Source of the DNA: Burkholderiaceae bacterium
GTDB lineage: Bacteria; Pseudomonadota; Gammaproteobacteria; Burkholderiales; Rhodocyclaceae
Assembly (NCBI GenBank): GCA_021738065.1
Contig: JAIPCT010000011.1
Span: 1 to 60,266, forward strand
Direction of reading: 5' to 3'
Length of the DNA: 60,266 bases
The translations under genes were made by a program, and so were the position numbers. Below the pieces are notes generated by a model, which worked only from the letters and a program-made list of their open reading frames with translations, made no database searches and was not told the origin of the DNA. Positions 1-7,814 of the stretch are shown in pieces. Every line of letters starts with the position of its first letter. The first letter of the stretch is position 1.

Positions 1-353
1 TGGTGGCCATCGATCCGCACGTCGAAGCGGCCCCAGGCCGGGTTTGTGCCGACGGCCGCCAGTACGGTGCGGGCCGCGTTGTCCGGCAGCGCCGTGTCGG
101 CATGCAGGAACAGCAGGACACGCCCTCGGCTGGCGGCGGCACCCGAGTTCATTTGCGCCGCGCGGCCGCGCGGCGCAGTGACCACGCGGTCGGCCAGTGC
201 GGCGGCGAGACGCGTCGTGTCGTCGCTGCTGCCGCCATCCACCACGATCAGCTCGACGCCCTCACGGCGCATGGTCTGCAGGGCCTGCAGGCGATCAACG
301 ATATGCGTGGCTTCGTCGAGCACCGGCATGACGATGGAAAGCTCGGGCGTCAC
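1..353 (-). CDS. Glycosyltransferase family 2, TIGR04283-like (3' part outside the window)
   Basis: Only the N-terminal 117 codons are present; the gene runs off the left edge. The visible protein is a GT-A fold start: SIVMPVLDEA near residues 6-15, DGGSSDDT at 39-46 and the nucleotide/metal-binding HADT at 84-87. This matches the family often called rSAM/selenodomain-associated transferase 2. I chose the GTG start at 353 because GAGG lies 5 nt upstream of it; the first ATG would cut into the conserved first strand. It lies 49 nt behind the DUF3179 gene and is probably the last visible gene of the msrB-msrA-DUF3179 transcript. The sugar donor and acceptor cannot be told from sequence. Confidence 0.8.
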   Translation of the reverse strand, partial: MTPELSIVMPVLDEATHIVDRLQALQTMRREGVELIVVDGGSSDDTTRLAAALADRVVTAPRGRAAQMNSGAAASRGRVLLFLHADTALPDNAARTVLAAVGTNPAWGRFDVRIDGH

Positions 354-402
354 TCCATCCTCGCTGCTGAAAGCGGCGCACCCGCTTGGCTCGGGCTGGC
401 GT

Positions 403-1398
403 TCATTGTTTCGGCAAGTATGGGTCGGCGTGGAACACGGCGGTTGCGGGATTGAAGGCGTACCAGGCAAACCAGTAGCCGACCACCGCCGCCAATTGTC
501 TGCCGTCGCTGTCATGGGCCGTGGCGCGTGCCGCGTCGCGATCGAAGCGAATATTCACCACCGCATCGCCGATGCGATCGCTGAAGTCGCCGCTGGTCTT
601 GCCCAGTTCGACAAATGGATAGGCTTTCGCCTGTTTGCGGATCTTGACGCCCAGCACGCGTTCCTTCGGATGAAAGCCGGCGGCACGAAACTCCACCGGA
701 AACATCAACTCCTCCGTCTGCTCGTAGCCGGCGTAGGGATCGCGCAGGTAGGGCCGCGCCTGCCCGGTATTGGTCGATAGCACCTGTGTCGCCGGATGCG
801 CCTTGCGCCAGTCGGCCCAGGAGGTCTGGGTCAGCGCCAGCATGCTCAGGCGGCGCCCCTTGAGCGGGCCGCTGATGGCCTGCCCCAGCAGTTGCGACCA
901 GAGGGATTGCGTCTGCCGGTCATAGAGCAGCACGTCGCTGTTGTAGAGCAGGCCGGAGACGCCAAAGCTCAGCGCGCGCCCATCGATTCGGGCGTCGAAG
1001 GCGACGCCGGTGCCGCACAAGGGGCAGAAGCTGATCACTACCGGGTCCTTGCCATAGTGGTCGTTGACCACTTCGTGCCAGTTCAGTATGCGTAGCGGAT
1101 AGGCGCGGGAAATCCCTGCACGCGTCATGCCGAGCACCGTGTCGTCGTTGCGCAGGAAGGCGGCAAAGCCCGCGCTGAGGAAATCCGGCTTGTCGATGGC
1201 CGGAATGCCGTCCTTCGGCGGGCCGCCGGAATGAATCTGCTCGATCGGAATCAGGGAGCCCTTCAAATCGAAGCCATTCATTTCCTGCGCCTGGGCGGTG
1301 AAGGGCAGCATGGCGGTTGCCACGGCCAGGCAACGGATAAGACCCGCCAGTCCGCCGTTGCCGCCGGCTGGCGCACTGCCCATCGGGATTTTCCTCAC
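403..1398 (-). CDS. DUF3179 domain-containing exported protein
   Basis: 331 residues. An N-terminal hydrophobic stretch ending in AQA looks like a Sec signal peptide (about residues 14-38), so the protein is probably periplasmic. The body carries DUF3179 hallmarks: the FCPLCGTG segment, SFGVSGLLYNSDVLLYDR and SLWSQLLGQAISG. The two cysteines of CPLC could bind metal or be redox active, but the family function is not established. Its start overlaps the end of msrA by 4 nt (ATGA type), so it is translationally coupled to the periplasmic methionine sulfoxide reductases. That suggests a role in envelope oxidative stress, which is inference from context only. Confidence 0.85.
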   Translation of the reverse strand: MRKIPMGSAPAGGNGGLAGLIRCLAVATAMLPFTAQAQEMNGFDLKGSLIPIEQIHSGGPPKDGIPAIDKPDFLSAGFAAFLRNDDTVLGMTRAGISRAYPLRILNWHEVVNDHYGKDPVVISFCPLCGTGVAFDARIDGRALSFGVSGLLYNSDVLLYDRQTQSLWSQLLGQAISGPLKGRRLSMLALTQTSWADWRKAHPATQVLSTNTGQARPYLRDPYAGYEQTEELMFPVEFRAAGFHPKERVLGVKIRKQAKAYPFVELGKTSGDFSDRIGDAVVNIRFDRDAARATAHDSDGRQLAAVVGYWFAWYAFNPATAVFHADPYLPKQ

Positions 1399-2036
1399 TT
1401 GCTGCCCCAGAGCCTCTCCAGTCGCGAGTCGCGGCCGCAGGAGGCGCGATAGTAGTGGTAACGCACCGGATTTTTCTTGTAGTAATCCTGATGATAGGTT
1501 TCCGCAAGCCAGAAGGTCGAGGCCGGCGCAAGTTCGGTGTGTATGGTCTTGAATCTTCCGCTCTTGGCCAGTGCCTCGCGGCTGGCCTCGGCCACCTTGC
1601 GCTCGGCTTCATTCTGCCAGTAGATGCCGCTGCGATACTGCGAACCGTGATCGCAGAACTGACTGTCCTTGACCGTAGGATCAATGGTTCGCCAGAAGTA
1701 TTCGACCAGTTGCGGGTAGCTGACCTTCTGCGGATCGTAGGTCACCCGCACCGCCTCGGTATGCCCGGTCGCACCGGAACTCACTTCCTCATAGGTGGGG
1801 CGTTCCTGCTTGCCGGCGGTATAGCCTGAGTCGACTGCGATGACGCCGGCAACTTTTTCGAAATCGCTTTCGCTGCACCAGAAGCAGCCGCCGGCGAAAA
1901 TGGCGGTCGCGCTTTTCGCGTCGGCGACTTTGGTGGCAGGCGCGTCGGCGGTCGGCGCCGCCGAGATCGCGATCTGAGTGGCACCGGCAGCGAGGACGCC
2001 GAGCGCGAGGATCTTGATCAGCTTGGGTAGTTTCAT
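1395..2036 (-). CDS. msrA: Exported peptide-methionine (S)-S-oxide reductase MsrA
   Basis: 213 residues. MsrA reduces the S-epimer of methionine sulfoxide in proteins. The catalytic motif GCFWC is at residues 50-54 (nucleophile Cys51), followed by the family block SGYTAGKQERPTYEEVSSG and the DHGSQYRSGIYW segment. The first 30 or so residues form a signal peptide, so this copy acts outside the cytoplasm and must receive electrons from a periplasmic thiol donor, which is not seen here. It overlaps msrB by 4 nt upstream and the DUF3179 gene by 4 nt downstream, a tight operon. Separate exported MsrA and MsrB polypeptides differ from the fused PilB-type enzyme of Neisseria. Confidence 0.95.
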   Translation of the reverse strand: MKLPKLIKILALGVLAAGATQIAISAAPTADAPATKVADAKSATAIFAGGCFWCSESDFEKVAGVIAVDSGYTAGKQERPTYEEVSSGATGHTEAVRVTYDPQKVSYPQLVEYFWRTIDPTVKDSQFCDHGSQYRSGIYWQNEAERKVAEASREALAKSGRFKTIHTELAPASTFWLAETYHQDYYKKNPVRYHYYRASCGRDSRLERLWGSK

Positions 2037-2530
2037 GTCCGCAACTCCGGCAGGGGGGCGCCTTTGGCGACGAATTTCAGTGCCACGCCATTATTGCAGT
2101 AGCGCTTCCCGGTGGGCTGCGGGCCGTCGTCGAATATGTGGCCCTGATGGCCACCGCAACGCGAACAATGGTACTCGGTGCGCGGCAAGATGAGCTTGAA
2201 GTCGGTGGATGTGCCCACCGCGCCGGCCAGCGGCTGCCAGAAGCTGGGCCAGCCGGTGCCGCTTTCGTATTTGTGGGCGCTGTCGAACAGGGCTTGCTCG
2301 CAGGCGGCGCAGACGAAGGTGCCGGCACGCTTTTCCGCATTGAGCGGGCTGCTGCCAGGAGCTTCGGTGCCTTCCTCGAACAACACGCGATAGGCCGCCG
2401 GCGCCAGCAGCCGCTTCCATTCCTGCCGGGTCTTGTTCAAGGGAAAGCCGGATTTGGCGCCGGTGGCGGCAAAGGGAAGCGCCACGGCCATCAGGCCGGA
2501 AACGCTGAAGATCCAGTTGCGACGGTTCAT
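2033..2530 (-). CDS. msrB: Exported peptide-methionine (R)-S-oxide reductase MsrB
   Basis: 165 residues. MsrB reduces the R-epimer of methionine sulfoxide. Zinc-site cysteines are at 74/77 (CAAC) and 122/125 (CSRC); the catalytic Cys145 is in RYCNNG and the GHIFDDGP block is present. The N-terminus MNRRNWIF followed by a hydrophobic stretch ending near ATGA is a signal peptide with a partial twin-arginine look, so Tat export is possible. It is the first gene of msrB-msrA-DUF3179, preceded by AAAGGAGA, and diverges from the ECF sigma factor gene across 349 nt. Control by that sigma factor is plausible given the msr and sigma-E link known in Neisseria meningitidis. Confidence 0.95.
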   Translation of the reverse strand: MNRRNWIFSVSGLMAVALPFAATGAKSGFPLNKTRQEWKRLLAPAAYRVLFEEGTEAPGSSPLNAEKRAGTFVCAACEQALFDSAHKYESGTGWPSFWQPLAGAVGTSTDFKLILPRTEYHCSRCGGHQGHIFDDGPQPTGKRYCNNGVALKFVAKGAPLPELRT

Positions 2531-2879
2531 GCGTGTCTCCTTTCAGGTGTGCAAGAGAGTCGGTGCTTCTTGTGCGCTGCTGTCAGCACCCATGGCGCTG
2601 TGCCTGGCATGACTCCTTGCGGTTTGCGTGAAACAACTCGTTCGCGGCGACGGCGGAGCGTTGAGCAAAGCGAGCAAATCGATGACCTCCCCGCGAGGGA
2701 AGGGATGGCGGGAGGCGGGCCCTCTTGCGGCGTTGGCCTTGTTCCAGGGCCTGGGGCGTTTTCTTCTGCCATGAATTTTGAGTCGGCCGGCGTGCCGGAT
2801 TCCTTACACTTCAATCGCGTATGGCGGTAATTGTCATCATGAGTGAAAATGCACACTGTCTGAATATCAAGCGAGCCCC
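2531..2879. other. Divergent intergenic region msrB / ECF sigma gene
   Basis: 349 nt without a supported gene. It must hold promoters for the msr operon (leftward) and the sigma gene (rightward). I could not identify a -35/-10 pair shared by both directions that would show autoregulation by the ECF factor. The middle (about 2635-2723) carries one copy of an approximately 85-nt repeat whose other copy is at 7732-7814. Confidence 0.6.
2635..2723. repeat. ~85-nt dispersed intergenic repeat, copy A
   Basis: Shares the order (G)CGACGG - GAGC(A/G)AAGCGA - ATCGAT/GATCAG - pyrimidine-rich CCTCCCC - GAGGG - GATGG - GGCGGGCC with positions 7732-7814. The CCTCCC...GGGAGG arms can pair. Both copies sit in regions between divergent genes. 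No ORF or target-site duplication was recognised. Confidence 0.6.
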
Positions 2880-3455
2880 ATGGATCTGGACCGTCAAGCC
2901 GAACTGAGCGCACTGCGCCCCGATTTGTTGCGTTTCGCCCGACTCCAGCTGCGCGATGCCGGCGCAGCGGAAGACGCGGTGCAGGAGACCATGCTGGCGG
3001 CTCTGGTGGGCAGCGATCGCTTCCAGAGCCGGTCGTCCTACAAGACATGGCTGATCTCGATCCTGCGCAACAAGATCATCGACATCATTCGCAGCCAGAG
3101 CCGCGAAATTTCCGCGAGCGGCCTGTCCGACGACGATGCCGGCGACGACCTCACCGATGCACTCTTCGATCGGCGCGGGCACTGGCAGGAAACGGCGCGA
3201 CCGGGACGCTGGGCCGATCCCGAGGCGTCCTTCGAACAGCAGCAGTTCTGGGCCGTGTTCGAAGCCTGCCTCGATCTGTTGCCTGAAAGGACCGCGCGCG
3301 TCTTCATGATGCGTGAATTTCTCGGCCTGGAGACCGACGAGATCTGTAAGGAAGCCAGCATCAGCTCGTCTAACTGCTGGGTGGTGCTGCACCGTGCTCG
3401 AATGAGCCTGCGCACTTGTCTTGAAACCAAATGGTTTGCCGGAGAGGGAGCTTGA
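2880..3455 (+). CDS. ECF-type RNA polymerase sigma-70 factor
   Basis: 191 residues. Sigma region 2 covers about residues 8-75 (LLRFARLQLRDAGAAEDAVQETM, then a YKTWLISILRNKIIDIIR-like core helix), and region 4 covers about 125-180 with TARVFMMREFLGLETDEICKEA and an HTH recognition helix. No region 1.1 or 3 is present, so this is an ECF factor of the 190-residue sub-family that usually travels with a zf-HC2 protein. The zinc-finger gene starts 2 nt after the stop, so the two are coupled. By analogy with N. meningitidis sigma-E/MseR, it may switch on the divergent msrB-msrA operon under oxidative stress; that is inference from arrangement. Confidence 0.92.
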   Translation: MDLDRQAELSALRPDLLRFARLQLRDAGAAEDAVQETMLAALVGSDRFQSRSSYKTWLISILRNKIIDIIRSQSREISASGLSDDDAGDDLTDALFDRRGHWQETARPGRWADPEASFEQQQFWAVFEACLDLLPERTARVFMMREFLGLETDEICKEASISSSNCWVVLHRARMSLRTCLETKWFAGEGA

Positions 3456-3456
3456 G

Positions 3457-3636
3457 ATGCTGAGCTGCAGACAAGCGACGGAATTGATGTCGCAAGAGCA
3501 GGATCGCGCGCTGTCCTTCTCCGAGCGTATCGGCTTGCGCCTGCATGTCTGGATCTGCGCCGGCTGCAACAGCTATCGCCGCCAGATGAGTGTATTGCGT
3601 GCGGCGTGCCGGCGGTTTGGTGGTGGTACGTCTTGA
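3457..3636 (+). CDS. Small zinc-finger (zf-HC2) anti-sigma-like protein
   Basis: 59 residues. The start ATG at 3457 follows the sigma stop by one base and is preceded by GGAGAGGGAG; an in-frame upstream ATG at 3433 lies inside the sigma gene and is less likely. The protein has CRQATELMSQEQD at the N-terminus and HVWICAGC near residues 29-36, the His-x3-Cys-x2-Cys pattern of zinc-containing anti-sigma factors. It is far shorter than a membrane anti-sigma factor and has no membrane segment, resembling the MseR type. It probably binds and silences the preceding sigma factor until its zinc-thiol site is oxidised. Confidence 0.8.
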   Translation: MLSCRQATELMSQEQDRALSFSERIGLRLHVWICAGCNSYRRQMSVLRAACRRFGGGTS

Positions 3637-3880
3637 ATTGATTGCAGCGGCGACGGACGAGAGACCGACCAGTAGCTGCTCGCTCTGCGGTGCGCAGTTT
3701 CGCTGTGGCATGGAAGCCGGCGATACCGAGTGCTGGTGCGCGCAATTGCCGCCGCTGATGCCGCTGCCAGCGAGTATCGAATTCGCATCCTCGGCGACAA
3801 CCAGTTGCCTTTGCCCGGCCTGTCTGAAGGAAAGCCTGGGTTTGTCAGCGGAACAGGCGCCCCCGCAAAAATTACCATAA
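3620..3880 (+). CDS. Cysteine-rich CWC family protein
   Basis: About 86 residues from the GTG at 3620; an in-frame GTG at 3590 would add ten. The start is uncertain and both overlap the end of the zinc-finger gene. The conserved core is CSLCGAQFRCGMEAGDTECW followed by CAQLPPLMPLP and, near the C-terminus, CLCPACLKESL. This is the arrangement of the CWC family, probably a small structural zinc protein of unknown role. It is co-directional with the sigma/anti-sigma pair and may belong to the same transcript. Confidence 0.7.
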   Translation: MVVRLELIAAATDERPTSSCSLCGAQFRCGMEAGDTECWCAQLPPLMPLPASIEFASSATTSCLCPACLKESLGLSAEQAPPQKLP

Positions 3881-3885
3881 TTAGA

Positions 3886-3915
3886 TTGTGGCAATTTGTC
3901 GTATGCAAGTATTAT
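3886..3915 (+). promoter_or_regulatory. Candidate promoter for the diguanylate cyclase gene
   Basis: TTGTGG at 3886-3891 and TATTAT at 3910-3915 are separated by 18 nt in a short AT-rich patch just before the cyclase start at 3958. Pattern match only. Confidence 0.4.
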
Positions 3916-3931
3916 TACGTTAGGCATACGA
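3899..3931. promoter_or_regulatory. Inverted repeat TCGTATGC-N17-GCATACGA
   Basis: Perfect 8-nt arms at 3899-3906 and 3924-3931 flank the candidate -10 element of the diguanylate cyclase gene. The position fits a repressor operator or a dimeric activator site. No adjacent regulator gene names the protein that would bind. Confidence 0.5.
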
Positions 3932-3957
3932 ATCGCAAGGGCAACAGCCCTATCCGC

Positions 3958-5814
3958 ATGAAACTCACCACCAAATTCGTGATGTACTTCGTCAGCATCC
4001 TGGCTGTTCTGGTCGTGGTGCTGACGGGGCTTTCCGCCTTGAGTTTTTACTATTTCTCGGTCTATACCACCGAGCGCCATGCCCGGTCGGTGGCCGAGAC
4101 GGTCAAGGTGGGCCTGACCGAGAGCATGATCAATGGCACGATAGACAAGCGCCAGCAGTTTCTGGCACGGCTTGCTTCGGTGCCCGGCGTAAAAAACCTG
4201 CAGATCGTGCGCGGGCCGGAAGTGATCAAACAATACGGACCGGGTCTGGCCAGCGAAACACGCGTGATCAAAAGCGTCGAATCCGCCTTGGCGAGCGGCA
4301 AGGAAAGCTTCGAAGTCATCGATGCTGATGGTGACCTGACGCTCCACGCGGTGATTCCCTATGTCGCCAACGGTCAGGGCACACCCAATTGCCTGGAGTG
4401 CCACGCAGTGAGTTCCGGCACCGTGCTGGGTGCCGTCAGCATCGACATCTCCATGGTCGAAATGCGCCGCCAGGCCATTGTCGCGATCTTCGCGGTGAGC
4501 CTGGCGGTGCTTGCTGCCGCGCTGGCTTCTTTGGCGCTGGTGCGGCGCATGATGAATCCGCTGTCGGAAACCGCGAAAGCCGTTCAGCAAGTTACTTCGC
4601 AGGCGGTCGGCGGCAATTTCTCGGGCCGCATCAGCCAGCATGGATCGGATGAAGTGGGCGACATTGCGATCAACATCAATCGTCTGATGGAGTTTCTCGA
4701 GCGCGAGATGACCACCATCCGCACCCGGGTTGCCCAGTTGATGGGGCACCAGGTGACTGAAAGCGGAAACCAGCTGGTGCATACCACCGAGATGGTCGAA
4801 AGTCTGGTCGAGGTCTCGCAATTCAAGCAGGCCATCGAAGAAGACCAGACCAAGATCGAAATCTACCAGCGCCTGGCCGATATCCTGCGCGTCAAATACG
4901 ACTTCAAGCGTTTCACCATCTACGAAATTGCCTCCAGCAAGAACCGCATGACACCGATTCTGGTCGATGGCGAGATCGATGCGCCTTGCCGCTACTGCGA
5001 CTTGCAAGCAACGCTCGATGCGAGTTTCTGCCGTGCGAAACGTACGACCCGTGAAGTGAACGCCGTGGACTTCCCCGGCCTGTGCACCATGTTCCGTCCC
5101 GAGGCGAAGGGCGACACCCACATCTGTTTGCCGATCACGCAGTCGGGTTCGGCGGGCTGCGTGGTGCAGATTGTCATCGCCGAGGACGAGGCCTCGCTGG
5201 CGCGCCTGATGGTGCCGTTTGTCGCCGTCTATCTGCGCGAGGCGGGCCCGGTGCTGGAAGCCAAGCGCCTGATGGAACACCTGCGCGAGAATGCCTTGCG
5301 CGATCCTATGACCGGCATGCACAACCGCCGCTTCCTCGAGGAGTACGTCAGCACCCTGGTGAGCGGCAGCCAGCGACGCAAAAGCGTGTTCTCCGTACTG
5401 ATGCTCGACCTCGATTTCTTCAAGCAGGTGAACGATACCCACGGTCACGAGGCGGGCGACAAGGTGCTCAAGACCCTGGCCGACCTCCTGATGCGCAATG
5501 TGCGCAGTTCGGATCTGGCGGTGCGCTATGGCGGCGAGGAGTTTTTGCTGGTGCTGTCGGATACCGGCGCCGACGTCGCGATGGAGGTGGCCGAGAAAAT
5601 TCGCGTCGAAGTCGAGGCGACCAAGGTTCCCCTGGCCGGCGGCGTGCTGCAAAAAACCATCTCGATCGGCGTCGCCGAGTTTCCGAGTGACTCCGACACC
5701 TTCTGGCAGGTGGTCAAGTTTGCCGATGTGGCGCTGTATCAGGCCAAGTCGCGGGGCCGCAACCAGGTGTTGCGCTTCGCGCCCGACATGTGGGACAGCA
5801 ACGAACGTTATTGA
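3958..5814 (+). CDS. Membrane diguanylate cyclase with periplasmic c-type heme sensor, HAMP and GGDEF domains
   Basis: 618 residues from ATG 3958 (MKLTTKFVMYF). TM helices are near residues 8-33 and 172-195; the loop between them is periplasmic and carries CLECH at 145-149, a covalent heme-c site. HAMP follows at about 196-250. A GAF-like linker at about 290-440 contains a cysteine cluster (CRYCDLQ...FCRAK...LCTMF...ICLP) that might bind metal or disulfide. GGDEF ends the protein: GGEEF at 525-529 with an RxxD inhibitory site at 516-519, so it should make c-di-GMP and be product-inhibited. The input is probably gas or redox sensed by the heme. It is preceded by a palindrome. Confidence 0.9.
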   Translation: MKLTTKFVMYFVSILAVLVVVLTGLSALSFYYFSVYTTERHARSVAETVKVGLTESMINGTIDKRQQFLARLASVPGVKNLQIVRGPEVIKQYGPGLASETRVIKSVESALASGKESFEVIDADGDLTLHAVIPYVANGQGTPNCLECHAVSSGTVLGAVSIDISMVEMRRQAIVAIFAVSLAVLAAALASLALVRRMMNPLSETAKAVQQVTSQAVGGNFSGRISQHGSDEVGDIAININRLMEFLEREMTTIRTRVAQLMGHQVTESGNQLVHTTEMVESLVEVSQFKQAIEEDQTKIEIYQRLADILRVKYDFKRFTIYEIASSKNRMTPILVDGEIDAPCRYCDLQATLDASFCRAKRTTREVNAVDFPGLCTMFRPEAKGDTHICLPITQSGSAGCVVQIVIAEDEASLARLMVPFVAVYLREAGPVLEAKRLMEHLRENALRDPMTGMHNRRFLEEYVSTLVSGSQRRKSVFSVLMLDLDFFKQVNDTHGHEAGDKVLKTLADLLMRNVRSSDLAVRYGGEEFLLVLSDTGADVAMEVAEKIRVEVEATKVPLAGGVLQKTISIGVAEFPSDSDTFWQVVKFADVALYQAKSRGRNQVLRFAPDMWDSNERY

Positions 5815-5877
5815 TAGCCGCGAACAATCCACGGCAAGGGCGGCAGGAAACGCGCCGCCAGCTTGCGCCGGCCGTGG

Positions 5878-6564
5878 CTATTGCGTGAGCAATCCCGGAA
5901 GTTCGGAAAGATCGAGAATCTCGCCATCCGGCGTCGCCGGAATCCGTTCCGGCGCCTGGCCAAAGCGGTTGCACCAGAGCGTCTGAAAGCCGAAGGCCTT
6001 GGCCGAGAAGGCATCCCAACCGTTGGACGAGAGAAAACAGATGCGCGCGGGTTCGAGGTTCAGGCTCTTGGCGGCCAGCGCATACACCGAGGGATGCGGC
6101 TTGTACACGCCAACCGCTTCGACCGAGAACACGCCATCGAAAACGCTTTCGAGCGCGGAGTTTTTTACCACGGCTTCGAGCATGGACGGCGAGCCGTTGG
6201 ACAATATGGCGAGCTTGAAGCCGCGTGCCTTCAGGGTCTGCAGCATGGCCGGGACTTCGGGATAGGTCTTGAGTTCGAGATAGAGTTGCATCAGGCGCTC
6301 GCGCAAGCCCGGCCGCTCGATTTTCAGCGTCGCCAGCGCAAAATCCAGCGCATCGCCGGTGACTTGCCAGAAATCCGCATGGTGTTGCGCCAAACCGCGC
6401 AGCCAGGTGTATTGCAGCTGTTTCAGTCGCCACAACTCCGAGAGGCGCTGCCAGTCGTCACCCAATTCATCGCGGGCCGCTATCGCCGCACTGTTGAAGT
6501 CGAACAAGGTGCCGTAGGCGTCGAAGACGCAGGCATCGACGTTGCGAAGTTGAAGATCTGCCAT
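5878..6564 (-). CDS. Haloacid dehalogenase, type II (HAD superfamily)
   Basis: 228 residues. The HAD motif I FDAYGTLFD contains the nucleophile Asp15; motif II is LSNGSPSM near residues 120-127; motif III Lys is in VYKPHPSVY; and the SSNGWDAFSAKAFG block is typical of (S)-2-haloacid dehalogenases. Such enzymes hydrolyse 2-halo acids to 2-hydroxy acids, though many chromosomal members have other or unknown small-molecule substrates. The gene is convergent with the diguanylate cyclase and monocistronic by spacing. GGAGCAG precedes the ATG. Confidence 0.9.
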   Translation of the reverse strand: MADLQLRNVDACVFDAYGTLFDFNSAAIAARDELGDDWQRLSELWRLKQLQYTWLRGLAQHHADFWQVTGDALDFALATLKIERPGLRERLMQLYLELKTYPEVPAMLQTLKARGFKLAILSNGSPSMLEAVVKNSALESVFDGVFSVEAVGVYKPHPSVYALAAKSLNLEPARICFLSSNGWDAFSAKAFGFQTLWCNRFGQAPERIPATPDGEILDLSELPGLLTQ

Positions 6565-6656
6565 GGTCTGCTCCTGTCGGAATCCGTGGGCCTAGCCTAG
6601 CGGAGTTCGCGCCTTTCGGGGCCTAATTGAAGCCTGCCGGCGCGTGGCGCGTGTGA

Positions 6657-7655
6657 TCAGAGGCCGCAAGTCGGTGCCGCCGCCGCATCGGCGCCGAGCG
6701 CGCCGCCACAGCTCGAGCCCTGGCCGGCGGTACAGCCGTAGCAATGATCGGCAACGCGGATCGGCAGTTCGTCGAGCTGTTCGGTGCTGGCTGCGGTGAT
6801 GTGCAGGCGGGCGCCGGCCCGGTCCGTCAGGCTCAGGCCGAGTTGCTGGTTGAAGTCGCAGTCATACAGATAGCCCTGCCAATCGACGCTGATCAGGCTG
6901 CGGCACATGACCTCGGACAGGTTGTCGTCGCTGTGCGCCGCGCGCAGCGTGTTCATGTAGGCGTTGAATTGCCCTTTCGAGATCAGCATGCTGCCAAAGC
7001 GCTTGATCGGCATGTTGGCGAGGGTGAACAATTGATTGAACTCGATACCGAAGTTCTTGCCGAGGTGCTGCTTGTAGGCCGCTTCCAGTGCGCCCTGCGG
7101 CGGCGGCAGGCTGGGGCCCTGGGGGTTGTAGACCAGGTTCAGATTGAGGCCGCTGCCCGCGCGACCATAGCCCAGCCGGTTCAACTGACCGAGGCCGCGC
7201 AGACTTTTCTCGAACACGCCGGAGCCGCGCTGCTGGTCTACGTTTTCCTCGAGATAACAGGGCAGCGAGGCGACGATCTCGACCCGGTGCCCGGCGAGGA
7301 AGGCGGCCATGTCCTCGAATCCCGGCTCTTCCAGAATCGTCAGGTTGCAGCGGTCGATGACGCGCAGGCCGCGCGCGCGCGCGGCGATCACCAGGCGGCG
7401 AAATTCCGGGTTGAGTTCCGGCGCGCCGCCCGTCAGGTCGACTGTGGTGATGTCCGGGCTGGAGGAAAGGAACTCGATCACCGCATCGACGGTTTCCGCC
7501 GTCATTTCTTCGCTGCGATTCGGCCCGGCATTGACGTGGCAATGCACGCAGCTTTGGTTGCAGCGGTAGCCGAGGTTCAGTTGCAGGGTTTCAATGCTGC
7601 GTCGTCGCAGGGCGGGAAAATTGGTTTGCTTCAGCAGGTGCAGGGTGGCGTGCAT
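6657..7655 (-). CDS. arsS: Arsenosugar biosynthesis radical SAM protein ArsS
   Basis: 332 residues from the ATG at 7655, preceded by GGAG at good spacing; an in-frame ATG at 7718 lacks a ribosome site. The radical SAM cluster motif CNQSCVHC is at residues 32-39. The DUF3641 C-terminus is present, with NQLFTLANMPIKRFG, CRSLISVDWQGYLYDCDFNQQ and a terminal HCYGCTAGQGSSCGG cysteine patch. Members are linked to conversion of dimethylarsinoyl compounds to arsenosugars and usually neighbour arsM and TIGR04282/04283 transferases. Here no arsM is visible, and the TIGR04283-like gene is 6 kb away. The annotation follows the family; the true substrate is open. Confidence 0.88.
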   Translation of the reverse strand: MHATLHLLKQTNFPALRRRSIETLQLNLGYRCNQSCVHCHVNAGPNRSEEMTAETVDAVIEFLSSSPDITTVDLTGGAPELNPEFRRLVIAARARGLRVIDRCNLTILEEPGFEDMAAFLAGHRVEIVASLPCYLEENVDQQRGSGVFEKSLRGLGQLNRLGYGRAGSGLNLNLVYNPQGPSLPPPQGALEAAYKQHLGKNFGIEFNQLFTLANMPIKRFGSMLISKGQFNAYMNTLRAAHSDDNLSEVMCRSLISVDWQGYLYDCDFNQQLGLSLTDRAGARLHITAASTEQLDELPIRVADHCYGCTAGQGSSCGGALGADAAAAPTCGL

Positions 7656-7731
7656 GCGTGTCTCCGGTGGCTTCTCGCTTGGTCGGGCCAGCCCTCCAAT
7701 GCTTACAGTGTGCCGCAATTTAGCGTGACAT

Positions 7732-7814
7732 AACGTGTTCGGAGCGACGGGTGTTAGTCGAGCGAAGCGACCCGATCAGTAGCCCCCCCCGTGAGGGGGG
7801 ATGGGGGGCGGGCC
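7732..7814. repeat. ~85-nt dispersed intergenic repeat, copy B
   Basis: Homologous to 2635-2723 (see copy A). The C8/G6 blocks CCCCCCCC-GTGAG-GGGG can form a hairpin. Like copy A it lies in the gap between a leftward and a rightward gene. Confidence 0.6.

Noticed and set aside
3370-5832. Very long open frame antisense to the diguanylate cyclase
   Set aside because: Composition is His/Gln/Arg-rich as expected for the complement of a GC-rich gene, and no domain is visible; the plus-strand gene has complete HAMP and GGDEF motifs.
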